Source: Lachnospiraceae bacterium UBA3282
GTDB lineage: Bacteria > Bacillota > Clostridia > Lachnospirales > Lachnospiraceae
Direction of reading: 5' to 3'
NCBI GenBank assembly: GCA_002361735.1
Contig: DETS01000035.1
Span: forward strand, 2,105-9,827
Length of the DNA stretch: 7,723 nucleotides
The first letter of the stretch is position 1, and every line of letters begins with the position of its first letter. Positions 1 to 5,010 of this stretch are shown here, one piece after another. The position numbers and the translations under genes were made by a program. Under the pieces are notes generated by a model. It was not told the DNA's origin, ran no database searches, and saw only the letters and a list, made by a program, of their open reading frames with translations.

Positions 1-1
1 A

Positions 2-154
2 CAAGATCTGAAAAATTATGAGCGGAAAATTGAGAGGGACCGCCTAGAGCATGAGCAGACCCTTGCGGCGCGTGACCGAACCATTGCTGCGCAGGAAGAA
101 CAGATTCGTCTGCTCCTTGCAGAAAACGAGCGCCTGAAGCATCAATCACTATAA
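2..154 (+). CDS. C-terminal tail of a helical, charged protein (5' end outside window)
   Basis: Reading frame 2 is open from the window edge to a TAA at 152-154 and encodes 50 residues. The peptide is dominated by Glu, Arg, Lys, Gln and Leu with hydrophobic residues at heptad-like spacing, ending around IRLLLAENERLKHQSL, so it should form a long helix or coiled coil. No catalytic motif lies in the visible part. A charged helical tail of this kind is common at the C terminus of Rpn/PD-(D/E)XK-type putative transposases in Clostridia, but it also occurs in many unrelated proteins, so that identity is only a guess. The reading frame itself is supported by its helical composition and by the absence of a sensible alternative frame here. 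Confidence 0.5.
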   Translation, partial: QDLKNYERKIERDRLEHEQTLAARDRTIAAQEEQIRLLLAENERLKHQSL

Positions 155-448
155 AATGAAAATTTCAGGCAGGGTGTAGGTTACATTTCAGAACGGTCGG
201 TACTACCAAGCAAAAACTCGAGATGGTATATTATTCCCATCCGTCTTATTATGCAGGAGCGTTGCTGCATATTTATCCGCAGATGATTACATTGATAAAT
301 ATGAACAGAATGATGAAAGAGCATATTTGAATGGTGTACAAGGTTGCTTTATGTTGCCAGTGCTTATGTAATCAAAAGTGAATATGCGAATTATGCTGAA
401 GTGATTACAGCGAAAAAGACAATGGAGAAATTGCTGATGGAATTTAAA
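155..448 (+). other. AT-rich region with broken reading frames, possible gene remnant
   Basis: No intact gene is visible. In frame 3 a short ORF starts at ATG 156 and stops at TAG 177-179. The same frame then reads open from 180 to a TAA at 369-371 and gives a protein-like peptide containing the stretches FQNGRYYQAKTRDGILFPS and DDYIDKYEQNDERAYLNG, but it has no ATG and no ribosome binding site. From 317 onward frame 2 becomes open and runs into the gene that ends at 706, giving YVASAYVIKSEYANYAEV. A switch from frame 3 to frame 2 near 330-370, plus the in-frame TAG at 177, would fit a decayed small gene fused by deletion to the downstream one. No homologue is recognised. The sequence is visibly richer in A and T than the sigG-to-efp part of the window. 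Confidence 0.4.
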
Positions 449-706
449 ATGGATGATACAAAACTTGAACAAATGATAGAAAGATGTAATCGCGCTACCG
501 ATGGACCGTGGATATCCTTTATAGAAGGGCGGGATCATACATGCGGTTCAAATTTTATAAAAACAGCGGGAAATGATATTGAGTTAATTGGAGCGACACA
601 GGACGATCAGGATTTTATCGCAAATGCAAGGCAGGACATTCCGTGGCTTATAAATGAAGTTTATAGATTAAGAAAGCTGGCGGATGAATTGCGTATGAAA
701 AAATAG
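449..706 (+). CDS. Small uncharacterised protein with conserved GPW / EGRDH / DQDFIANARQDIP motifs
   Basis: The product is an 85-residue acidic protein with no signal peptide or membrane segment. Visible landmarks are RATDGPW (residues 15-21), EGRDH (26-30), a GSNFI segment (33-37), DIELIGAT (43-50) and DQDFIANARQDIPWLI (53-68), followed by a basic helical end. I recall the combination of GPW, EGRDH and DQDFIANARQDIP from short hypothetical proteins in varied bacteria and mobile DNA, but I know no established function. The frame is open upstream to a stop at 314-316. I chose ATG 449 because the recognisable motifs begin just after it; ATG 422 and TTG 344 are alternatives, and none has a good Shine-Dalgarno site. 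The gene is AT-rich compared with its right-hand neighbours and sits next to broken frames, which suggests acquired DNA. It ends directly at the terminator hairpin. Confidence 0.7.
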   Translation: MDDTKLEQMIERCNRATDGPWISFIEGRDHTCGSNFIKTAGNDIELIGATQDDQDFIANARQDIPWLINEVYRLRKLADELRMKK

Positions 707-734
707 CCGGGAAGGGACGCCCTTCCCGGTTTTT
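707..734. terminator. Bidirectional rho-independent terminator between convergent genes
   Basis: A perfect 10-bp stem (CCGGGAAGGG at 707-716 with CCCTTCCCGG at 720-729) and a 3-base loop are followed by TTTTT at 730-734 on the plus strand. Read on the minus strand, the same stem is followed by CTA and then a run of T (complement of 698-703). The hairpin touches both stop codons: the small plus-strand gene ends at 706 and the sigG stop lies at 734-736. It should therefore terminate both convergent transcripts. Confidence 0.9.
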
Positions 735-1513
735 CACGCCGTCAAATACATCCGCATGGTCTTTAATGCATTCTTCTCCAGCCTCGACACCTGCGCCTGC
801 GAGATACCGATCTTCTCCGCCACCTCCATCTGCGTCTTTCCTTCAAAAAAGCGCAGCGTGATGATCTCATGCTCACGCTCGGACAGCTTTTTCATGGCCT
901 CTGTCAGGGAAATATGCTCCACCCAGGTTTCTTCCCCGTTTTTCTTGTCGCTGATCTGATCCATCACATAGAGGGTGTCGCCGCCGTCCGTGTAGACGGG
1001 CTCATAGAGGCTTAAGGGGCTTTGGATGGCATCCAGAGCATAGACGATGTCTTCTTTGGGGATGCCGATCTCAGTAGCAATCTCTGCGACGGTGGGTTCT
1101 CTGGAATTGCTGCGGGTCAGCTGCTCTCTGGCATAGATTGCTTTGTAGGCGGTGTCCTTTAAGGAGCGGGATACGCGAATGGAGTTGGCATCTCGTAAAT
1201 AACGGCGGATCTCCCCGACAATCATGGGCACGGCATAGGTGGAGAACTTCACGTTGAGAGAGCTGTCAAAGTTATCGATTGCCTTAATCAGTCCGACGCA
1301 GCCGATCTGAAAAAGGTCGTCCACGTTTTCACTGCTGGAATGAAAACGCTTGATAACGCTTAAGACCAGGCGAAGATTGCCGTTGATATAAGCCATTCGC
1401 GCCTCCTGATCGCCTTCTTCGATCCGTTTGAACAGCGCCTCCTTTTCCGCATTTTTGAGGAGCGGAAGTTTTGAGGTGTTGACGCCGCAGATTTCTACCT
1501 TGCCCTGTATCAT
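734..1513 (-). CDS. sigG: RNA polymerase sporulation sigma factor SigG
   Basis: The product is a sigma-70 family factor directing late forespore transcription. With the start at 1513 it has 259 residues, against about 260 in Bacillus subtilis SigG. The N terminus KVEICGVNTSKLP (5-17) is a SigG hallmark. Region 2 contains NGNLRLVLSVIKR (44-56), DDLFQIGCVGLIKAIDNFD (65-83) and FSTYAVPMIVGEIRRYLRD (90-108). Region 3 contains SIRVSRSLKD (111-120), and region 4 ends with the helix-turn-helix GKTQMEVAEKIGISQAQVSR (225-244). Asn44 aligns with SigG Asn45, which I recall as separating SigG from SigF in sensitivity to the anti-sigma factor Gin/CsfB. The frame is open to a TTG at 1570, but only the ATG at 1513 matches the family N terminus and has an AAAGG about 11 bases upstream. 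The gene is monocistronic here, on the opposite strand from its neighbours. In Bacillus it follows spoIIGA-sigE on the same strand; neither is in this window. Confidence 0.95.
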   Translation of the reverse strand: MIQGKVEICGVNTSKLPLLKNAEKEALFKRIEEGDQEARMAYINGNLRLVLSVIKRFHSSSENVDDLFQIGCVGLIKAIDNFDSSLNVKFSTYAVPMIVGEIRRYLRDANSIRVSRSLKDTAYKAIYAREQLTRSNSREPTVAEIATEIGIPKEDIVYALDAIQSPLSLYEPVYTDGGDTLYVMDQISDKKNGEETWVEHISLTEAMKKLSEREHEIITLRFFEGKTQMEVAEKIGISQAQVSRLEKNALKTMRMYLTA

Positions 1514-1561
1514 AACGTTACCAGCCTTTCGTATTCGTTTCATATGGAATTTTTGCAGCAG

Positions 1562-1577
1562 TTCAGCCAAGGCTGAA
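1562..1577 (-). promoter_or_regulatory. Hairpin in the sigG 5' leader
   Basis: On the minus-strand transcript, TTCAGC and GCTGAA pair over 6 bp around a CTTG loop; the inner C and G could also pair. The element lies between the proposed sigG promoter and the ATG at 1513, about 50 bases upstream of the start. No T-run follows, so it is not a terminator. I recall that B. subtilis sigG mRNA also has a leader stem-loop that lowers translation; whether this hairpin does the same is inference. Confidence 0.5.
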
Positions 1578-1596
1578 TTGTTACGGGTTTTCTATC

Positions 1597-1626
1597 AAGC
1601 ATGCGCAGACGGCAGGAAATTATTCA
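1597..1626 (-). promoter_or_regulatory. Candidate forespore-type (SigG/SigF) promoter of sigG
   Basis: On the minus strand TGAATA (complement of 1621-1626) is followed after 17 bases by CATGCTT (complement of 1597-1603). This resembles the SigG pattern I recall from Bacillus, TGAATA near -35 and CATACTA near -10. It lies 84 bases upstream of the chosen sigG start. Autoregulation by SigG after initial SigF-driven expression is known in Bacillus and fits here. The -10 element differs from consensus at two positions, so the assignment is moderate. Confidence 0.5.
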
Positions 1627-1657
1627 CAAAATATTAAGAAAAAATGTTGGATTAGAT

Positions 1658-1686
1658 TTTACAAAAGTCGAGTTTTTTGGTACAAT
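1658..1686 (+). promoter_or_regulatory. SigA-type promoter for the zinc-ribbon membrane protein
   Basis: TTTACA at 1658-1663 and TACAAT at 1681-1686 are separated by 17 bases. Each differs from consensus at one position. The start codon at 1732 follows a GTGAGGAG ribosome binding site at 1716-1723. The promoter is divergent from and close to the candidate sigG promoter, so vegetative transcription to the right and forespore transcription to the left would share this 60-base region. Confidence 0.75.
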
Positions 1687-1731
1687 TTCTTGTTAGGAGT
1701 AAATAGATTGAAAAAGTGAGGAGTAAGTGTT

Positions 1732-2508
1732 ATGGTATGTCCTGATTGCGGCACGCGCCTTACGGATTCCGATCAGTTCTGTCCGGGGTGCGGTGCGAAA
1801 ATCATAAGAAAGAGAAGGTGTCCCGAATGCGGGGAAGTGCTTAGAGAAGGCGTGAGATTTTGCCCGGGATGCGGCACCGAGGTGTCCGGAGAACGCCGGG
1901 TAAAGAAGGTGAGTACGGAAGAGCCGCCAAAGAGAAAGGCAAGTCCGGCCCCGCCGCCGAAGAAGGCAAGTGCAGCGCCGCCGCCCAAAAAGAGGCAGGC
2001 CCCGCCGAGATCCAGAGACTGGGAGGACGAAGACGACGATTACGAGGATGACGAGGAGGAGAGTGTAGATATCCTCTCCATCATGACCGTTGCGGTCGGC
2101 TGCATCCTGTTGGTGATTCTGGCTGTTCTCGGTTACAATCTGTACAAACGCTATGTGCCGAAAGATTATGATAAGATTGCGAAGGAACAGGAAGCCGAAA
2201 ACGGAGAAACAGAAGAAAACGAGCAGAGCGAAGCGTCCGAAGGAGGCCAGGAGCTGACAGAGGAGCCGTGGGACGATGGCGGAGCGGAGGAAGTTGCGGC
2301 GGGCGGTACGCTTGTTACCACGGCAGCTGTGAATATCAGGGATAATCCGAGCACGGACGGCACGACTGTCATTAAAAAGGCGCAGGCGGGAGAAAGCTAC
2401 GAGTATACGGAAGCCGTGGAGGGCGGTACCTGGTATCGCATCCTTTTGCCGGAGGAGCCGGATTACGAGTACGGTTACGTCTTTGCGGACTATGTGGAAA
2501 TTCAGTAA
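1732..2508 (+). CDS. Membrane protein with two zinc ribbons and an extracytoplasmic SH3-like domain
   Basis: The product has 258 residues. Two tandem CxxC...CxxC zinc ribbons use Cys3, 6, 17, 20 and Cys30, 33, 44, 47. A Lys/Pro/Ala linker follows (about 55-95) with the near-repeat ASPAPPPKK / ASAAPPPKK at 70-87, then an acidic stretch (97-110). A single hydrophobic segment spans about 113-137, then comes a Glu-rich spacer (150-190). The C-terminal domain (about 193-258) has the bacterial SH3 signature VNIRDNPSTDGTTV, then GTWYRI and YGYVFADYV. There is no N-terminal signal peptide, so the zinc ribbons should be cytoplasmic and the SH3b domain outside, where such domains commonly bind cell wall. 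It could sense or scaffold something at the envelope, but no specific function is known to me. The start is supported by GAGGAG 8 bases upstream. No clear terminator follows. Confidence 0.9.
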   Translation: MVCPDCGTRLTDSDQFCPGCGAKIIRKRRCPECGEVLREGVRFCPGCGTEVSGERRVKKVSTEEPPKRKASPAPPPKKASAAPPPKKRQAPPRSRDWEDEDDDYEDDEEESVDILSIMTVAVGCILLVILAVLGYNLYKRYVPKDYDKIAKEQEAENGETEENEQSEASEGGQELTEEPWDDGGAEEVAAGGTLVTTAAVNIRDNPSTDGTTVIKKAQAGESYEYTEAVEGGTWYRILLPEEPDYEYGYVFADYVEIQ

Positions 2509-2550
2509 CACAGGCACCTTTTCGGGGAGGGCGCATAAGATGTAGTAAGT

Positions 2551-2563
2551 CCTCCTGCGGAGG
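2551..2563 (+). promoter_or_regulatory. ylmC ribosome binding site inside a small hairpin
   Basis: GGAGG at 2559-2563 lies 5 bases before ATG 2569 and decides that start. It is exactly complementary to CCTCC at 2551-2555, with a TGC loop, so the Shine-Dalgarno can be fully paired. The stem is only 5 bp and does not extend, so it is weakly stable. A translational role is inference. Confidence 0.6.
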
Positions 2564-2568
2564 TTTCC

Positions 2569-2802
2569 ATGTTATTTTCGGAGTTAAAGAAAAAGGAAGT
2601 CATCAATCTGAAAAACTGTGAGCGGCTTGGCAGAGTCAGCGACTTTGAGTTTGACGAATGTACGGGACAGATCTGCAAGCTGATCATTCCCGGCGAAAAC
2701 AAGTGGTGCAGCCTGTTCGGAAATACGCCGGACTATGTGATCGGCTATAAGGATATCAAAAAGATCGGACCGGATATTATTGTAGTGGATATTTGCATTT
2801 GA
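2569..2802 (+). CDS. YlmC/YmxH family sporulation protein
   Basis: The product is a 77-residue single-domain protein of the PRC-barrel-like YlmC/YmxH family, found mainly in spore formers. Landmarks are the N-terminal FSELKKKEVINL (3-14), GRVSDFEFD (21-29), GQICKLIIPG (33-42) and the C-terminal DYVIGYKDIKKIGPDIIVVD (55-74), all typical of the family. The length matches the usual 75-90 residues. The molecular function is not established. In other spore formers members lie near sigE/sigG or other sporulation genes, and here sigG is one gene away. The start at 2569 is set by GGAGG 5 bases upstream. No separate promoter is obvious, so it may be read through from the upstream zinc-ribbon gene, 60 bases away. 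No terminator is evident before the nrdR promoter. Confidence 0.88.
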   Translation: MLFSELKKKEVINLKNCERLGRVSDFEFDECTGQICKLIIPGENKWCSLFGNTPDYVIGYKDIKKIGPDIIVVDICI

Positions 2803-2818
2803 TAAAACGGAAAGCGGT

Positions 2819-2842
2819 TTTGCAAAGTGGTTTGCAAAGTGG
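2819..2842 (+). repeat. Two tandem 12-bp repeats with palindromic cores upstream of the nrdR promoter
   Basis: TTTGCAAAGTGG occurs twice in a row (2819-2830 and 2831-2842). A partial third copy precedes it (AAAGCGG, 2811-2817) and TTT follows. Each core, TTTGCAAA, is its own reverse complement, so the two copies could also pair as an 8-bp stem with a GTGG loop. The pair ends 14 bases before the -35 hexamer of nrdR, a typical place for an operator. It does not resemble the NrdR box that I know. Confidence 0.7.
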
Positions 2843-2856
2843 TTTCCATAAAATAG

Positions 2857-2885
2857 TTGACATAATGATTCTTTTCCCCTATAAT
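2857..2885 (+). promoter_or_regulatory. Consensus SigA promoter of nrdR
   Basis: TTGACA at 2857-2862 and TATAAT at 2880-2885 are both perfect and are separated by the optimal 17 bases. Transcription should start near 2892, about 44 bases before the nrdR ATG. This is the strongest-looking promoter in the window along with the one before the tRNA. Confidence 0.92.
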
Positions 2886-2935
2886 AATCATATTGAGTAC
2901 TGCATATTTACAGGGGGATAAGGAGGATATCCGGG

Positions 2936-3388
2936 ATGAAATGTCCATTTTGTGGCCATGAGAATACCAGAGTCATTGACAGCAGGCCGGCGGAGGATAA
3001 CAGCTCCATTCGCAGGAGACGTGTCTGCGACGAGTGCGATAAGCGTTTTACCACTTACGAAAAGGTAGAGACGATACCGTTGATCATCATCAAAAAAGAC
3101 AACAACAGGGAAACCTATGATCGTGCCAAGATTGAGGCGGGCGTACTCAGGGCTTGTCATAAGAGACCGATCAGTGCAAACCAGATCAACCAGTTGGTAG
3201 ACGAGGTGGAAACGGAGATCTTTAACAAAGAGGAAAAGGAAATCCCGAGTCAGGTGATCGGTGAAATGGTCATGAATAAGCTCAAAGATCTGGAGGCCGT
3301 GGCGTATGTCAGATTTGCCTCCGTCTATCGTGAATTTAAGGACATCAATACCTTTATGGAGGAGCTTAAGAACGTGTTGGACAAGTAA
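2936..3388 (+). CDS. nrdR: Transcriptional repressor NrdR
   Basis: NrdR is an ATP/dATP-sensing repressor of ribonucleotide reductase genes. The product has 150 residues, the usual family length. The N-terminal zinc ribbon uses Cys3, Cys6, Cys31 and Cys34 (MKCPFCG and RVCDECDKRFTTYE). The arginine-rich SIRRRRVC (24-31) is the family's conserved DNA-binding strand. An ATP-cone domain covers about 49-139, with DRAKIEAGVLRAC (62-74) and the conserved end VAYVRFASVYREFKD (122-136). AAGGAGG at 2920-2926, 9 bases before ATG 2936, supports the start. The gene is transcribed alone, between its own consensus promoter and a terminator. No ribonucleotide reductase gene lies in the window, so its targets are elsewhere. 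I see no clear NrdR box at its own promoter. Confidence 0.97.
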   Translation: MKCPFCGHENTRVIDSRPAEDNSSIRRRRVCDECDKRFTTYEKVETIPLIIIKKDNNRETYDRAKIEAGVLRACHKRPISANQINQLVDEVETEIFNKEEKEIPSQVIGEMVMNKLKDLEAVAYVRFASVYREFKDINTFMEELKNVLDK

Positions 3389-3415
3389 GCTCTCTACAGA
3401 TTGGAAAGCAGCCTA

Positions 3416-3445
3416 AAAACACCTTGCCTTACGGCGGGGTGTTTT
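3416..3445 (+). terminator. Rho-independent terminator after nrdR
   Basis: AAAACACCTTGCC (3416-3428) pairs with GGCGGGGTGTTTT (3433-3445) around a TTAC loop. That is 13 bp including two G-T wobble pairs. The T-run forms the end of the stem and continues as ATT. It lies 27 bases after the nrdR stop. Confidence 0.85.
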
Positions 3446-3456
3446 ATTGATGCACA

Positions 3457-3541
3457 CGGGCGTCCAAGTGAAATTTGTCAGCGAGCTGACGGACGCCCGG
3501 CGCACGAGTTGGGAAGGTGTTCCCTACTCGATTGGAATCGA
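3457..3541 (+). promoter_or_regulatory. Structured leader with nested and alternative inverted repeats before yqeG
   Basis: Several inverted repeats are packed between the nrdR terminator and the yqeG ribosome binding site. P1 pairs CGGGCGTCC (3457-3465) with GGACGCCCG (3491-3499). Inside it are an 11-base bulge (3466-3476) and P2, GTCAGC (3477-3482) with GCTGAC (3485-3490), stacked directly on P1's right arm. P3 pairs CGAGT-GGGAA (3505-3515, one T-T mismatch) with TTCCC-ACTCG (3520-3530). P4, TCGATT (3528-3533) with AATCGA (3536-3541), overlaps P3 by three bases, so the two compete. No T-run follows any stem. I do not recognise a known riboswitch or T-box, and no convincing promoter is visible upstream. 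It could be a cis-acting leader, a small RNA or a palindromic repeat element. Confidence 0.55.
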
Positions 3542-3562
3542 ATGAAATAGGAGAGAGGCAGT

Positions 3563-4078
3563 ATGCTGGAATGTTTTTACCCGGATGAATATCTAAATTC
3601 TGCTTACGAAGTCGATTATGAAGGATTATATCAGAAAGGTTTCCGCGGCGTGATTTTTGACATCGACAACACACTGGTGCCGCATGGGGCGCCGGCTGAC
3701 GAAAGAAGCATCGACCTCTTTGAGAGACTGCGCGGGATTGGTCTTGAGAGCGTGCTTTTGTCAAATAACAAGGAACCGCGGGTGAAGACTTTCAATGATA
3801 AAGTGCATTCGCGTTATCTGTTTAAGGCGGGGAAACCCGGGAAAAAAGGCTACTGTAAGGCGATGGACTTGATGGGCACGACACCGGAGACGACATTCTT
3901 TGTGGGGGACCAGCTCTTTACGGATGTGTGGGGTGCAAAGCGTGTCGGGATATTGACTTATTTGGTCAAACCAATCCATCCCAAGGAGGAGATTCAGATC
4001 GTCTTAAAAAGGCGGCTGGAGTGGATCGTGCTGTTTTTTTACAGGCGCTCCCTGAGAAAGCAAAGCGGAGAGAGATAA
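3563..4078 (+). CDS. yqeG: YqeG family HAD phosphatase
   Basis: The product has 171 residues, close to the family's usual 165-180, and belongs to HAD subfamily IIIA. Motif I is FDIDNTLVPHG (32-42), with nucleophile Asp33 and general acid Asp35. Motif II is LLSNNKE (65-71) with Ser67. A lysine for motif III lies in KAGKPGKKGY (88-97). Motif IV is VGDQLFTDVWGA (114-125) with Asp116 and Asp121. The C-terminal end is hydrophobic and basic (VLFFYRRSLRK). The substrate is not known. The start is supported by AGGAGAGAGG at 3549-3558. In Bacillus subtilis yqeG stands just before yqeH and aroE. Here it directly precedes aroE with a 44-base gap and no yqeH, so it is probably the first gene of the shikimate operon. 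No clear promoter is visible, so it depends on the structured leader region or on read-through. Confidence 0.93.
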   Translation: MLECFYPDEYLNSAYEVDYEGLYQKGFRGVIFDIDNTLVPHGAPADERSIDLFERLRGIGLESVLLSNNKEPRVKTFNDKVHSRYLFKAGKPGKKGYCKAMDLMGTTPETTFFVGDQLFTDVWGAKRVGILTYLVKPIHPKEEIQIVLKRRLEWIVLFFYRRSLRKQSGER

Positions 4079-4106
4079 AGCACCTGTGTGGTACGAAGAA
4101 TTGGCA

Positions 4107-4117
4107 GAGGAGGAGAG
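4107..4117 (+). promoter_or_regulatory. Ribosome binding site that fixes the GTG start of aroE
   Basis: GAGGAGGAGAG at 4107-4117 places AGGAGG 9 bases before GTG 4123. The open frame continues upstream into yqeG to ATG 3928, but that start has no such site and would add 65 residues that do not look like AroE. Confidence 0.85.
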
Positions 4118-4122
4118 AACAG

Positions 4123-4986
4123 GTGGAGATAAACGGTAGGACAAGAACCTGCGGGCTGATCGGGAATCCCGTGGAACATACGCTTTCGCCGCTGATCCAT
4201 AATACGCTGGCGGAAAGGCTCGGACAGCAGCTTGTATATGTACCTTTTCATGTGGAGCCGGGAAGGCTGGCGGAGGCGGTAAAGGGCGCGGAGGCCTTAA
4301 ACATATTGGGACTAAATGTGACGGTGCCTTATAAAAGTGAAGTGATTGCCTGCCTGACGGAGATTGATGATCTGGCAAAAAACATCGGTGCGGTCAATAC
4401 GCTGGTACGGACGACAGGCGGCTACCGGGGTTACAATACGGATATGGAAGGGCTTTATCGGGCAATGCTGTCAGAGGGTATCAAAATTGCGGGGGAGCAG
4501 ATCATTCTGCTTGGTGCGGGCGGCGCCGCCCGTGCGGTTGCCTGGCTGTGTGCGGCAAAAGGCGCTGAACGGGTATATCTGCTAAACCGCACTTTGGACA
4601 GGGCGCAGACGGTGGCGGCGGAGGTCAATGCCTCGGCGTGCCGAGAGGCGGTCATGCCGATGAAACTTGCGGACTATACGGCAATCCCCGAGGGAAAGTA
4701 TCTGGCGATCCAGGGAACTTCCGTGGGGCTTTCGCCCAACAATGAGGATGTGGTGATCGCAGATGATGCTTTTTATGAGAAAGTGCATACGGGATTTGAT
4801 TTGATCTACAATCCGTGGGAGACGAAATTTATGCGGCTGGTGAAAGCGCATGGCGGCAGGGCTTACAATGGTCTTATGATGCTTTTATATCAGGGGATCA
4901 TTGCCTACGAATTGTGGAACGACGTGGAAGTGTCGGAGAGTAAGGCACGGATTGTTTACGAGAAACTAAAGGACGCAATTTCGTAA
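4123..4986 (+). CDS. aroE: Shikimate dehydrogenase (NADP+)
   Basis: This enzyme reduces 3-dehydroshikimate to shikimate with NADPH in aromatic amino acid and chorismate synthesis. From GTG 4123 it has 287 residues, within the usual 270-290. The substrate domain shows GLIGNPVEHTLSPLIHN (11-27), with the shikimate-binding SxS-type site near Thr20-Ser22, and NVTVPYK (65-71) with catalytic Lys71. Asn92 and Asp107 (in YNTD) complete the conserved substrate site. The Rossmann domain has the GAGGAARA loop (131-138) and NRT (155-157), which contacts the NADP phosphate. NGLMMLLYQG (249-258) with Gln257 is the usual C-terminal motif. The strand motif usually read as N-x-T-S/P-x-G-M appears as QGTSVGL (197-203), a mild variation. 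The gene lies 44 bases after yqeG and 24 bases before aroK, so the three are very likely cotranscribed. Confidence 0.96.
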   Translation: MEINGRTRTCGLIGNPVEHTLSPLIHNTLAERLGQQLVYVPFHVEPGRLAEAVKGAEALNILGLNVTVPYKSEVIACLTEIDDLAKNIGAVNTLVRTTGGYRGYNTDMEGLYRAMLSEGIKIAGEQIILLGAGGAARAVAWLCAAKGAERVYLLNRTLDRAQTVAAEVNASACREAVMPMKLADYTAIPEGKYLAIQGTSVGLSPNNEDVVIADDAFYEKVHTGFDLIYNPWETKFMRLVKAHGGRAYNGLMMLLYQGIIAYELWNDVEVSESKARIVYEKLKDAIS

Positions 4987-5010
4987 AAAGGAAAACGGAA
5001 GAGGCAGGTC

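Noticed and set aside
1514..1570. Extended sigG start at TTG 1570 or ATG 1543
   Set aside because: The added residues do not match SigG, no ribosome binding site precedes them, and the TTG lies inside the leader hairpin.
1693..2517. Long minus-strand open frame opposite the zinc-ribbon gene
   Set aside because: It is a shadow of the GC-rich, repetitive plus-strand gene, which has clear zinc ribbons, a promoter and a ribosome binding site.
2512..2531. Hairpin CCTTT-TCGG-GGAGG after the zinc-ribbon gene as a terminator
   Set aside because: The stem relies on wobble pairs and no T-run follows.
3447..3475. Possible promoter TTGATG-17-GAAATT before yqeG
   Set aside because: The -10 hexamer matches consensus at only about three positions and overlaps the structured leader, so I do not call it.
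3457..3541. T-box or known riboswitch before yqeG-aroE
   Set aside because: The conserved T-box antiterminator sequence is absent, no terminator T-run is present, and no riboswitch consensus that I know fits.
3928..4122. Long N-terminal extension of aroE overlapping yqeG
   Set aside because: The 65 extra residues are out-of-frame yqeG sequence, and the GTG at 4123 has an excellent ribosome binding site and the family N terminus.
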